Shown here: positions 9,201 to 16,821 of the stretch, in pieces
How positions within the stretch are numbered: position 1 is the stretch's first letter
How the letters are laid out: every line of letters begins with the position of its first letter
Assembly: GCA_903924465.1 (NCBI GenBank)
Contig: CAIYBN010000079.1
Location: 1-64,000 of the forward strand
Source of the DNA: an uncultured Myxococcales bacterium
GTDB lineage: Bacteria > Myxococcota_A > UBA9042
Reading direction: 5' to 3'
DNA length: 64,000 nt
The notes under the pieces: generated by a model
Databases searched by the model: none
The model's input: the letters and a program-made list of their open reading frames with translations, nothing else
What the model was told of the DNA's origin: nothing
Program-made: the position numbers and the translations under genes

Positions 9201-9342
9201 GCAGACGTGGCAGGTGACGGACCCGCTGGCGCCGCAGTTTGGCGCGTTCTGGTCGGTGCAAGGCCAGGCATACGACGTGCTGGAAACGGCAAGTGGGCTG
9301 TGGCTGCCGATGGGGTGGATGGGGATCGAGGTCATCCAGTAG
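6253..9342 (+). CDS. large lipoprotein with beta-propeller domain (PF09826-like)
   Basis: The product is 1029 residues and begins at ATG 6253, with GGGAG eight bases upstream; a longer frame upstream is not needed. It has a signal peptide and lipobox (FLSAC, Cys22). The segment TNSVKIEDSDVVRMDG followed by LYILN and repeated LxVxDxxxPxxPKLLG blades matches the secreted beta-propeller family PF09826. Trp-rich stretches (PWWGWCWGPY, MWWPWGGYGYG) probably form exposed loops. Near residues 718-755 there is a low-complexity insert in which KTDLDAG occurs twice. The protein is probably anchored to the outer membrane with an extracellular propeller; no enzymatic motif is visible. Its stop is 9 bases from the convergent SGNH gene. 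Confidence 0.75.
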   Translation: MPRSSIFSHVPTLAILMFLSACGTKTTTDSRPSDFTSLKPGTTGSQKAGSAETAAADGTTNSVKIEDSDVVRMDGSKLYILNAFRGLQAVDAADPSAPKLLGRVAAQGTPREMYVAGGVATVLLSEHYSFSSTTPGQLQSTIGSQVQVIDLSNPAAMQTAASIDLPGWVVASRRIDNRLIVVTADVGQTPWWGWCWGPYACMAEATGTATTDATGGSSTSSIASPAGMWWPWGGYGYGAWASSGRVSVIDQQDAKNPKLLGSVQFAGGVAVAVIQPGEVIVLGSEWKTENNASQRIDRTQQIAIAADGSVKIAAADTQTLTGNDIWYAGLRSATALGTGELAVTSSTYTGGTTPTVGVQVQHRLVTDGKWTNLGAWQASAPQGWWDVRFDGKVALVSEGGWETKSGSAMPTTLHVLDLAATPTETATLALPGSTQPLLATSLSQTTPGLWLLSGVVSNQNGTAQTTLRTLSLADPKKPAVLSEATVDGGYAWWGAGTEVLADAGVVLAAMQSADGKSVNALKIISFDAAGKLTPHGTFGSNLVSWWQLRSLAAGTKLWRIGNQALESIDIANLDQPKPLATLELAAQVTALATVSGRVVALVADWQTNTAQLRTLQTNATDEQHVDAKLTVPEAWGRLSVVGNTVWFIGNQSVRAYDFTDPLQPKARGTWTTTGANNLWYDVSNAVQKGNALWLVGHQSAATYGDADACSWPSTDGSSTEPGKPGTDAQPEPAADADSKTDLDAGAPDGKTDLDAGTVEQKCIVSWQYTTTITALDLSNPDQPALKGSVTLPDAAWAWGAQVNGDTLWLTHYESAQGTDGTWYGKYFLDRVNVADVNAPVLASKVNVPGWIIGFATDGSHAYALDWQPKAGTQPQDGQIESLLDVLSLEGDKAFLVSQTPLAGSAGTALVNGTALYVAAWQYAWLAKSDTGVATTPQTQLFVLDVSQPDAPKIAQTLNPGAPIGAMSLHGKTLLATIGWGAGVQTWQVTDPLAPQFGAFWSVQGQAYDVLETASGLWLPMGWMGIEVIQ

Positions 9343-9351
9343 CTGGACACG

Positions 9352-10551
9352 TCAGCGCAGCCCGGACTTCTGCGCCAGAAAGCGATAGATTTCATCGGCC
9401 ACCAGCGCACTTCCCGCTGGCGTGTGGTGGCACTGGTCGTAGAACAAGTCCTGGTTGATCTCCTGTAGCCGGTAAATCGACCGATCGCGCAGGCGCAGCG
9501 CCTCCGCCCGCAACGGCGGCAGCAGGTCCAGCACCGGAATCTCCAACTCCTGGCCCAGCCGCTTGAGTTGCTGCTGCGGATAGTCGTCGACAAACGACGT
9601 GTAGACCTGTTGGTAGATCGGGAATCCGACGATCAGCAGCTTGAAATGGTGCGCTTCAGAAAGGCGCTTCAGCTCGACAAAGAGCGGGCGGATGTAGTCC
9701 CAGGCGCCCGAACTCCAAGCCGTGCCGAAATCGCGGAAATTGGCAGCCAGCATGCCGTTGAACGCGCCCGGGCTTTCGTTGAAGAATCCTTCGGCAAACG
9801 GCACCCGCGCCTGAAAATCCTTGCGCCACGCTGGCAGATTGACCTTTTCAAACCCCGCGTTCGCGTCACCTGCCTCGCCCTTGAGCTGCCCCAGCGCGCT
9901 CGCGACGTGGTACAGGAACCAGCTTTTCTCCAGCAATGCCGGTAGCTTGACGATGTGGACGCCCTTGGATTCCTGAAAATCGTTGAGGTAGAAATCGACC
10001 ACTACGACGTCGGGTTGGAGCGCCAAGCCGGTTTCCAACAAGATCGCCAGCTCGGTCTTCAAGCTGATCGAGCCGACGCCGCTGTTGACCGTTTGCCAAT
10101 TCTTTTGGTCGCGCTTGGCCTTCTGCTCAATCAGCCGCACGAACGTCTCGCCTTCGTTCAAAAAATCCTGGAACGTCACCGAATCGCCGAGAAACAGGAT
10201 CCGCGGCGCCGTTTTTGCCCCCAGTTCCGGATTGCGATAGCCGATGCTGTTGGTCTCAATCAGCACGCGCTTCTTGCTCAGGCGGTGGTTCTCAATGGTC
10301 ACGAGGCGATTTGGATTCAGGCGCCTTCCGGTCGGCGTGCTGCGGTACAGACCTCCGTCATCCGGATGCTCGGCAAGCGACAACGCCTGCTTGGGCGTCG
10401 CTGGCCCGAGCGCGGGCGCCGCGATGGCTCTTGCCGCAGTCGCAATGTGCTGGGGCGGCGACAAAAACAGCCGCGCTGCGACCTCCGCGAATAGCGCAAA
10501 GCTCAGCAGCGCCACCGCGGACAGGAGAAGCTTGACTGCGACTTGCTTCAT
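9352..10551 (-). CDS. membrane-anchored SGNH/GDSL-type hydrolase
   Basis: This is a 399-residue protein starting at the ATG complementary to 10549-10551, which gives one N-terminal membrane anchor (VAVKLLLSAVALLSFALFAEVAA). The SGNH blocks are visible: FLGDSVTF (Ser nucleophile), VNSGVGS, DFYLND, and the C-terminal DQCHHTPAG with the catalytic Asp and His. Proteins of this architecture deacylate or acylate surface polysaccharides, or act as esterases, in the periplasm (AlgJ/AlgX-like). The substrate is unknown. It is transcribed away from the efflux operon. Confidence 0.82.
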   Translation of the reverse strand: MKQVAVKLLLSAVALLSFALFAEVAARLFLSPPQHIATAARAIAAPALGPATPKQALSLAEHPDDGGLYRSTPTGRRLNPNRLVTIENHRLSKKRVLIETNSIGYRNPELGAKTAPRILFLGDSVTFQDFLNEGETFVRLIEQKAKRDQKNWQTVNSGVGSISLKTELAILLETGLALQPDVVVVDFYLNDFQESKGVHIVKLPALLEKSWFLYHVASALGQLKGEAGDANAGFEKVNLPAWRKDFQARVPFAEGFFNESPGAFNGMLAANFRDFGTAWSSGAWDYIRPLFVELKRLSEAHHFKLLIVGFPIYQQVYTSFVDDYPQQQLKRLGQELEIPVLDLLPPLRAEALRLRDRSIYRLQEINQDLFYDQCHHTPAGSALVADEIYRFLAQKSGLR

Positions 10552-10710
10552 GGTGCCCGTTGTTGGCGCGCGTGGCCGAGCGCGCGAGCGGCGAGTCTGG
10601 GCTCGCGGGAATTTCCCGTCAAGAAGCGGCAATTTCCGACATCCAGCGAATCATCAGCGATTGCCTTGGCTTTCGCGGCTTGCCAGCGGTAGCAGAACCA
10701 GAATCGGGAA

Positions 10711-10730
10711 GTCTAAGAACTTTCTTAGAC
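10711..10730. promoter_or_regulatory. perfect 20-bp palindrome upstream of the RND efflux operon
   Basis: The arms GTCTAAGAA (10711-10719) and TTCTTAGAC (10722-10730) are exact reverse complements around a CT centre. The palindrome lies 17 bases before the ATG at 10748 and 44 before the alternative start at 10775, in the 196-bp gap between the divergent SGNH gene and the efflux operon. It is AT-rich compared with its surroundings. It is a strong candidate for the binding site of the operon's own response regulator (16150-16821) or of another dimeric repressor. Confidence 0.6.
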
Positions 10731-10747
10731 CTCTCTCAAGACCGCGG

Positions 10748-12019
10748 ATGATCAGCGTGCTACTTTGCCTGACGATGCGGAGCTTTCTGTCAGCCATTTT
10801 CGTTCTCTTCCTGATGCCGCCCACGGCGCACGCGCTGGATTTCGACACGGCCATCGGCCTGACGCCGAACCTGCCGCAGTTCCAGGCCGCGCAAAAGGCC
10901 TTGAAGACGCGCGCGGAGTTGGACCGCGATCTGCCGTCGGCTTCCGGCAATCCGGAGATGAGCCTGAGTCCCGGCATCGGCTTTGGCCCAAGTGGCACCG
11001 GGCCGGCTGTGCAAGCGACGCTGGCGCAGTCGTGGAACCTGGGCGATCTGACGCGGACGCGGGAAGACGCGGCCAAAGCGGAACGTGAAGCGCTGACCGC
11101 GGACGTCCGCGCGCGGCAATTGCGCCTGAAACTGGATGTCGCGCACGCGTGGCTGCAGCTGGCGGAAGCGCAGAAGCTGTTGCAAGCGGCGCAGGCGGAA
11201 CAGAATCTGGCGACGGAACTGCAGCAAATCACCCAAAAAGCCGCGCAACGCGGCGCGCTGACGGCGGCCGATGCGGCGGAAGCCCGGGCCTTTACGGGTG
11301 AAGCGGAATTGCGCGCGGTCTTCTACGAAGGCGAAATGCATGACCGCGCTGCTGATCTTGCCCGGCAATGTGCGCTGGCGCCCACGCCGCTGCCGCAGGC
11401 GACCGGGCTGCCGCCGACCGTGACGCTGCCGGATGAAGCGCATTGGCTGCAGCTGGTCGCACGCGCGGCCGAGCTGCCGGAAGCACGGACGCGACAACTG
11501 CAAGCCGACGCCGAGCGGGCGCGCATGGCGGAAACGCGGGCGATGCACGCGTCCACGCTGCAGGTCGGCGGGCTGTTTCAACGCGACGCGGCGGGCGATT
11601 TTCAGGCGCTGGCAACGGTTGGAATCCGCTGGGCGGCGTTTGACCGCGGTCAGCGCACGACGGCAGTTGCGGCCGAGCAGACGGCGCGGGCGGAAGGCGA
11701 AGCGGCGCAGGCGAGCCATGACGGCGCACACTTGCTGGCAATGGCTTGGCACGAGGTTGAGCACAGCCGCGAGCGGGAATCCGTACTTCGCGAAAAAATC
11801 GTCCCGGCGGTCGAGGATCTGGTGCGGCTACGCGAACAGGCGTTCAGTCGTGGCGCCGCGACCGTCTTTGAAGTGCTGCGTGCACGCCGCGATCGCAGCG
11901 AAGCCCATCGGCGCCTGACGGAAGCGGAGACGGACCGCGTTTGGGCGGAAATCAAGGCTTGGCTACTGAACGCGGCGCTGAGTGAGCGTTCCGAGACCAA
12001 CCGTGGGGGGCAGCCGTGA
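10748..12019 (+). CDS. TolC-family outer-membrane efflux protein (CzcC/CusC-type)
   Basis: The product is 423 residues from ATG 10748. ATG 10775 would give a neat 20-residue signal peptide (MRSFLSAIFVLFLMPPTAHA) and is as likely. The mature protein shows the two long alpha-helical, Ala/Glu/Gln-rich repeats of outer-membrane efflux proteins (LRLKLDVAHAWLQLAEAQKLLQ and LLAMAWHEVEHSRERESVL). It would form the trimeric exit duct for the RND pump encoded by the next two genes. Its stop overlaps the adaptor start by four bases (GTGA). Confidence 0.88.
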   Translation: MISVLLCLTMRSFLSAIFVLFLMPPTAHALDFDTAIGLTPNLPQFQAAQKALKTRAELDRDLPSASGNPEMSLSPGIGFGPSGTGPAVQATLAQSWNLGDLTRTREDAAKAEREALTADVRARQLRLKLDVAHAWLQLAEAQKLLQAAQAEQNLATELQQITQKAAQRGALTAADAAEARAFTGEAELRAVFYEGEMHDRAADLARQCALAPTPLPQATGLPPTVTLPDEAHWLQLVARAAELPEARTRQLQADAERARMAETRAMHASTLQVGGLFQRDAAGDFQALATVGIRWAAFDRGQRTTAVAAEQTARAEGEAAQASHDGAHLLAMAWHEVEHSRERESVLREKIVPAVEDLVRLREQAFSRGAATVFEVLRARRDRSEAHRRLTEAETDRVWAEIKAWLLNAALSERSETNRGGQP

Positions 12020-13077
12020 GACGTCTCGTCGCTTTTGCAGTCGTTGTCGGATGCGGTCACCCGGCCGAGCCGGTGACTCCGGTGGCTGAGGCGAATGGCT
12101 CGTCCAGCGTGGAGACCCGCTGGCTGACCGTGGTGCCAGCGACCGATCAGGCGATCCTGGAAGCAACGGCATGGACGGTCGCTGCGCCGGGCGGTGTGGC
12201 GCTGCTGACCACGACCGTGCGCGGGCGCATCGAGCGCGTGCTGGTCCGTCCGGGCGACCGCGTCCACGAAGGCGATGCGCTCGTCGTCCTGCGTGCGCCA
12301 GAGCTGGTGTCGGCGGTTGCAGCGCGCGCGTCGGCGCAAAAGCGCATCTCCGCCTATGAAAAACACGTCCACGAACTCGCCTCGCTCCGCAAGGATGGCC
12401 TGCTGCGGACTGCGGAACTGTTCCAGGTCGAGGCGCAGCTGGCTGACATCCAAGCGGAAAAGTCCGCTGCTGACGCGATTTTGCGCGGCGCCGGCTTGGA
12501 CGATCGCGCCGCCAACGAAGTCCAACAGACCGGCCTGTGGACGCTGCACGCGCCGATCGATGGCGTGGTTCGCGTGGTGACGGCGGAAATGGGTGGTCTG
12601 GCTGAGCCGGGCGCGCCGCCGTTGGTGCAGCTGGTGGGCGATCGGGCCGCGCGCGTGGAGGCGCATCTGCACCAAGCGCTGCCGATCGGGGTGCGCGTGC
12701 GTTTTGAGCCGACCTACGGTCCGCCGGTCGACTTGCGGGATGCCGTGACGGCCACGGCGATCGATCCGCAGGACGGCAGTCTCGTGCGTTGGTTCGAGCC
12801 GTTGCAGGCCACAAACCTGCCGACCGACCTGCGCGGCCGCTTGGTCGTCGCGGCGCTGCCTGACGGTGCTTTTCAGGTGCCGGCGCGCGCACTGGTGCAG
12901 CGTCCCGATGGCGCTGCGGTGGTCCTGAAGCAGGGTGCGACGGCGGTCTTTCGTCAGGTCGAAGTGTTGGCGGTGTCCGGCACGTCCGCGATCGTCCGCG
13001 GCCTGCACAAGGCCGACGTGATCGCCGCTGAAGCGGACCGTTCGCCGTTGGCCCGACCACCGGAAGTGGGCGAATAG
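12016..13077 (+). CDS. RND efflux periplasmic adaptor (membrane fusion protein)
   Basis: This 353-residue adaptor begins at GTG 12016. The N-terminus has a short hydrophobic stretch ending in a lipobox-like VVGC (Cys13), so it is probably a lipoprotein. A biotinyl-lipoyl-like half motif (VRPGDRVHEGDALVVL) precedes a short helical hairpin, then the second half (LHAPIDGVVRVV) and a beta-barrel domain. It lacks the long His/Met-rich metal-binding extensions of some CusB/CzcB proteins. It links the inner-membrane pump to the TolC-like duct. The pump gene starts one base after its stop. Confidence 0.88.
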   Translation: MRRLVAFAVVVGCGHPAEPVTPVAEANGSSSVETRWLTVVPATDQAILEATAWTVAAPGGVALLTTTVRGRIERVLVRPGDRVHEGDALVVLRAPELVSAVAARASAQKRISAYEKHVHELASLRKDGLLRTAELFQVEAQLADIQAEKSAADAILRGAGLDDRAANEVQQTGLWTLHAPIDGVVRVVTAEMGGLAEPGAPPLVQLVGDRAARVEAHLHQALPIGVRVRFEPTYGPPVDLRDAVTATAIDPQDGSLVRWFEPLQATNLPTDLRGRLVVAALPDGAFQVPARALVQRPDGAAVVLKQGATAVFRQVEVLAVSGTSAIVRGLHKADVIAAEADRSPLARPPEVGE

Positions 13078-13078
13078 C

Positions 13079-16000
13079 ATGATTGAGGCGCTGACACGCT
13101 GGTCCTTGCAGCACCGCGGCTTTGTCCTTGTGCTCACCGCGATGCTGGTCGGACTGGCGGGCTTTTTTGGTTCGCGCCTGCGTCTGGACGCGATGCCGGA
13201 CGTCACGGCGAATCAGGTGCTGGTACTGACGCGCGCGCCAGGCCTTGTCCCAGAGGAAGTCGAGCGGCTGGTCACGCGACCGATTGAAACGGCGCTGGGC
13301 GGTGTGCCCGGGATGGTGGCGCAGCGCAGCCTGTCGCGCTATGGCCTGTCGTCAGTGACCGCAGTATTTGCCGACGACGTGGACGGCTATCGCGCACGCC
13401 AGGTCATCCAGGAACGGCTGAATCTGGTCGCGGCCGACTTGCCGCTCGGCGTCGAGTCACCGGAACTGGGGCCATTGACTGGCGGCTTGGGGGAAATCTA
13501 CCACTTCGCGGTGCGCTCGCCGGAACGGACCAAGGCGGAACTGCTGGAACTGGTACAGCTGCGGATCGCGCCGTTGCTGCGGCAAGTGCCGGGCGTTGTG
13601 GAAGTGAATTGGTGGGGCGGTGAGCGACGCAGCCTGGAAGTGCTGGCCCGGCCCGCCGATCTGGCGCGTTTGCACCTGACGGTTGCCGACTTGATCGCCG
13701 CGCTGCACAAGGCCATCGGTGCGGCGCCGGGCGCGTCGGTGGCCGCGGGTGGCGGCCAGGTGCTGCTGCGCGCGGTGTCGTGGCCCAACAAGCCGGAGCA
13801 GCTCGCAGCGGCGATCGTGCGCGCGCCGCGTGTGGGCGAGCCGACGTCCGTGCGCGTGAGCGATGTGGCCGACGTGGTCGAAGGCGCGCTGCCGCGTATC
13901 GGTTCAGCGACGGCGAATGGCAAAGGCGAGACGGTTTACGTCATGGTGCAAATGCTGCGCGACGCCAACGCGCTGGAGGTGACCCACGGCGTCCGCGCGC
14001 AGATGCCCAAAGTGCGGGCGATCCTGCCGGCAGACGTGCGGTTGGACCTGATCTACGATCGCGCGGAACTAGTCGGCAAGACGCTGGCGACGGTGGGCAA
14101 GAACCTGCTGGAAGGTGGCCTGCTGGTGGTCGCGGTGCTGCTGCTGCTGCTCGGCAGCCTGCGGGCGGGTCTGCTGGTGGCGCTGTGCATTCCGCTCAGC
14201 ATGGTTGTGGCGGCCGCGGGCATGGTCTGGGGCGATATTGCCGGCAACCTGATGAGCCTGGGCGCTATCGATTTTGGCCTGCTGGTCGACGGCGCGGTCG
14301 TGATGGTCGAAGGCCTGTTCCACGTGCTGCAAGCCCGCGATGACGAACGGCCGCTGCAGGAGCGCATGGAGGAATGCGCGGTCAGCGTGTCGCGCCCCGT
14401 GTTCTTCAGCGTGCTGGTGATTCTGCTGGTCTACGTGCCCGTGCTGTCGCTGCAAGGCGTCGACGGCAAGATGTTTCGGCCGATGGCGGCCACCGTGATC
14501 TTTGCGCTGGCCGGCGCGCTGCTGCTGTCGCTCACGTTCATTCCCGCCGCCGCCAGTCTGTTGCTGCGGCCGCGCGATGTGCCCAAACGCGAGCCACTGC
14601 TGCTGCGCACGGCTCACAAGCTGTACCTGCCGATCCTGCATCGCGCCATCGCCCATCCGTTTGTGGTCTTTGGCAGCGCGGTCCTGCTGCTCGCAGTGGG
14701 CGTGCTGTTGGTCCTGCGCGCCGGTTCGTCGTTCGTGCCCCAGTTGGACGAAGGCGATTTGGTCGTCCAGACGACGCGTTCGCCGGATGTTTCGCTGGAA
14801 ACGGCGGTCGATGCGTCGACGCGCATGGAACAGGCGCTGCTTGAACACGTGCCCGAAGTGGCGCAGGTGGTGTCGCGCGTGGGCAGTCCGGAAGTGGCAA
14901 CCGACATCATGGGGCTGGAACAAGCCGATGTCTTTGTCCGTTTGAAGCCCAAGGCGCAGTGGCGGGCCGGGTTGGATCGCGATGGCTTGATCGCCGACAT
15001 GGAGCGCGTGCTGAAGCGTCACGATCCGACCGCGGATGCGGCGTTCACCCAGCCGATTCAGATGCGTTTCAACGAGCTGCTGGGCGGTTCGGTCACGGAT
15101 GTGGACGTGAGCGTCTATGGCGACAACCTGACGACGTTGCGCACCGTCGCCGAACACGTCGCGAGCGCGATCCGTCAGGCCAAAGGTGCGGAAGATGTGC
15201 GGATTCTCGCGCCGCCCGCCGTGGCAACCGTGCAGGTGGTGCCTGATGCGTTGGGCGCGGCACAACAAGGTTTCTCGGCAGCGGATATTTTGGACGTGGT
15301 TCAGGCCGTCAAGACCGGCGTGCCGGTCGGCATGACCTACGACGGGCCGGTGCGCATTCCCGTGCGGGTGCGGCTGGCGCAAATGCCGACTGCGTTCACG
15401 CTCAAGGACATGACGCTGCCGAATTCGTCTGGCGATTTGATTCCGCTGTCGCGCATTGCGCATGTCGACCTGCAGGAAACACCAGGCCTCGTCAGTCGCA
15501 ATGCTGGCGAGCGGCGTCTGGTCGTCGGGTTCAACGTGCGCGGCGCGGAGCTGGGCGACGTGATGGCTGCGGCGCAAAAAGCCGTCGTTCAGGTCAAGCT
15601 GCCGGAAGGATTGCGGCTGGAGTGGGGCGGCCAATGGCGGACCTATCAGGACGCCCGCGCGCGGATGGCGATCGTGATTCCCATCGTGCTGCTGCTGATC
15701 ATCGGCGTGCTGATCTTCACGTTTGGCCGCGTCGGCCCGGCGTTTCTCATCCTGCTCAACGTGCCTTTTGCCGGCGTCGGCGGCATGATGGCCCTGTCGC
15801 TGCGCGGCTTGCCGGTTTCGATGTCGGCCGCAATCGGTTTCATCGCACTGTCGGGTATCGCGGTGCTGAACGGTGTGGTCCTGATGGCGCAGTTGTTGAA
15901 ATTGCAGGAAAGTGGCATGGACGCAGTGACATCGGCGCGCGAGGCGGCATCCGGTCGTCTGCGGCCGGTGCTGATGACGGCGATGGTGGCGATGCTCGGC

Positions 16001-16153
16001 TTCGTGCCGATGATGCTGGCGACTGGACCGGGGGCGGAAGTGCAGCGGCCATTGGCTACGGTTGTCGTCGGCGGTCTGCTGACGTCGACGGCGCTGACGC
16101 TGCTGGTCCTCCCGAGTCTCGTGGCGTGGCTGGGACGGAGGACGGCACGATGA
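13079..16153 (+). CDS. heavy-metal-type RND efflux permease (CzcA/CusA family)
   Basis: The 1024-residue protein has the standard RND layout: one N-terminal membrane helix, two large periplasmic loops and two blocks of membrane helices. The fourth helix carries the HME-family signature DFGLLVDGAVVMVE with Asp398, Asp404 and Glu411, the proton-relay residues that distinguish metal exporters from drug exporters. The conserved FVPQLDEGDL block lies in the second half. HME pumps export ions such as Cu(I), Ag(I), Zn(II), Co(II) or Cd(II) by proton antiport; which ion is moved here is not clear. Its stop overlaps the response regulator start (ATGA). Confidence 0.92.
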   Translation: MIEALTRWSLQHRGFVLVLTAMLVGLAGFFGSRLRLDAMPDVTANQVLVLTRAPGLVPEEVERLVTRPIETALGGVPGMVAQRSLSRYGLSSVTAVFADDVDGYRARQVIQERLNLVAADLPLGVESPELGPLTGGLGEIYHFAVRSPERTKAELLELVQLRIAPLLRQVPGVVEVNWWGGERRSLEVLARPADLARLHLTVADLIAALHKAIGAAPGASVAAGGGQVLLRAVSWPNKPEQLAAAIVRAPRVGEPTSVRVSDVADVVEGALPRIGSATANGKGETVYVMVQMLRDANALEVTHGVRAQMPKVRAILPADVRLDLIYDRAELVGKTLATVGKNLLEGGLLVVAVLLLLLGSLRAGLLVALCIPLSMVVAAAGMVWGDIAGNLMSLGAIDFGLLVDGAVVMVEGLFHVLQARDDERPLQERMEECAVSVSRPVFFSVLVILLVYVPVLSLQGVDGKMFRPMAATVIFALAGALLLSLTFIPAAASLLLRPRDVPKREPLLLRTAHKLYLPILHRAIAHPFVVFGSAVLLLAVGVLLVLRAGSSFVPQLDEGDLVVQTTRSPDVSLETAVDASTRMEQALLEHVPEVAQVVSRVGSPEVATDIMGLEQADVFVRLKPKAQWRAGLDRDGLIADMERVLKRHDPTADAAFTQPIQMRFNELLGGSVTDVDVSVYGDNLTTLRTVAEHVASAIRQAKGAEDVRILAPPAVATVQVVPDALGAAQQGFSAADILDVVQAVKTGVPVGMTYDGPVRIPVRVRLAQMPTAFTLKDMTLPNSSGDLIPLSRIAHVDLQETPGLVSRNAGERRLVVGFNVRGAELGDVMAAAQKAVVQVKLPEGLRLEWGGQWRTYQDARARMAIVIPIVLLLIIGVLIFTFGRVGPAFLILLNVPFAGVGGMMALSLRGLPVSMSAAIGFIALSGIAVLNGVVLMAQLLKLQESGMDAVTSAREAASGRLRPVLMTAMVAMLGFVPMMLATGPGAEVQRPLATVVVGGLLTSTALTLLVLPSLVAWLGRRTAR

Positions 16154-16821
16154 AGCTCCTCTTGGTGGAAGACGAAACCCGGCTGGCGCGGGTGATCGCG
16201 CGCGGGCTGACGGAAGAAGGCCACACCGTGGATGCCTGCGAAAGCGGCACCGACGCCATCGAGCAAGGACTGGCGCTCGACTACGACGTGGCGATTCTGG
16301 ACTGGTCGCTGCCGGACGCCGACGGCTTGACCGTGCTCCGCGCCTGGCGGGCCCGCGGCTGTACGATGCCGGTGCTGATGCTGACGGCGCGGTCGAGTGT
16401 GCCCGAACGCATTGCGGGTTTGCGCGCCGGTGCCGACGACTATCTGGGCAAACCGTTTGATTTTGAAGAGCTGCTGGCGCGGTTGGAAGCGTTGCACCGT
16501 CGCGCGACGGTCGCCGGGGCGCTGCGGGCGGGCGACGTGGAATTGGACGGCAATCGCCGCGTTCTCGTGCGCGACAACGCAGAAGTCGCACTCACCGCGC
16601 GTGAGTTCGCCCTGATGCGGTTGTTGTTCGAGCACGTCGGTGACGTCTGTACCCGCACGGAATTGCTCAGCGGCGTCTGGGGCACCGCGTTTGACGGCGA
16701 GCCCAACGTGGTCGACGTCTACGTCGGCTATCTCCGCAAGAAACTCACTGAAATTCAAGCGGATCGCTTGGGCATCGCCACCGTTCGGGGCATCGGCTTT
16801 CGCCTGGAGGCACGGGCGTGA
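16150..16821 (+). CDS. OmpR-family response regulator of the efflux operon
   Basis: This 223-residue regulator begins at ATG 16150; the longer open frame upstream is out-of-frame pump sequence. The receiver has the acidic pair Glu7-Asp8, phospho-acceptor Asp51 and Lys101 (LGKPF). The C-terminal winged helix carries the family pattern LTAREFALMRLL, NVVDVYVGYLRKKL and TVRGIGFRL. It resembles CzcR/CusR/CopR. It is coupled by four-base overlaps to the pump before it and the kinase after it, and probably activates the operon, perhaps through the palindrome at 10711-10730. Confidence 0.92.
   Translation: MKLLLVEDETRLARVIARGLTEEGHTVDACESGTDAIEQGLALDYDVAILDWSLPDADGLTVLRAWRARGCTMPVLMLTARSSVPERIAGLRAGADDYLGKPFDFEELLARLEALHRRATVAGALRAGDVELDGNRRVLVRDNAEVALTAREFALMRLLFEHVGDVCTRTELLSGVWGTAFDGEPNVVDVYVGYLRKKLTEIQADRLGIATVRGIGFRLEARA

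Noticed and set aside
14069..16591. Long minus-strand open frame (840 codons) opposite the RND pump
   Set aside because: It is the antisense shadow of the pump gene, His/Arg/Gln-rich as expected from reverse GC-rich codons. It has no ribosome binding site or family motif.
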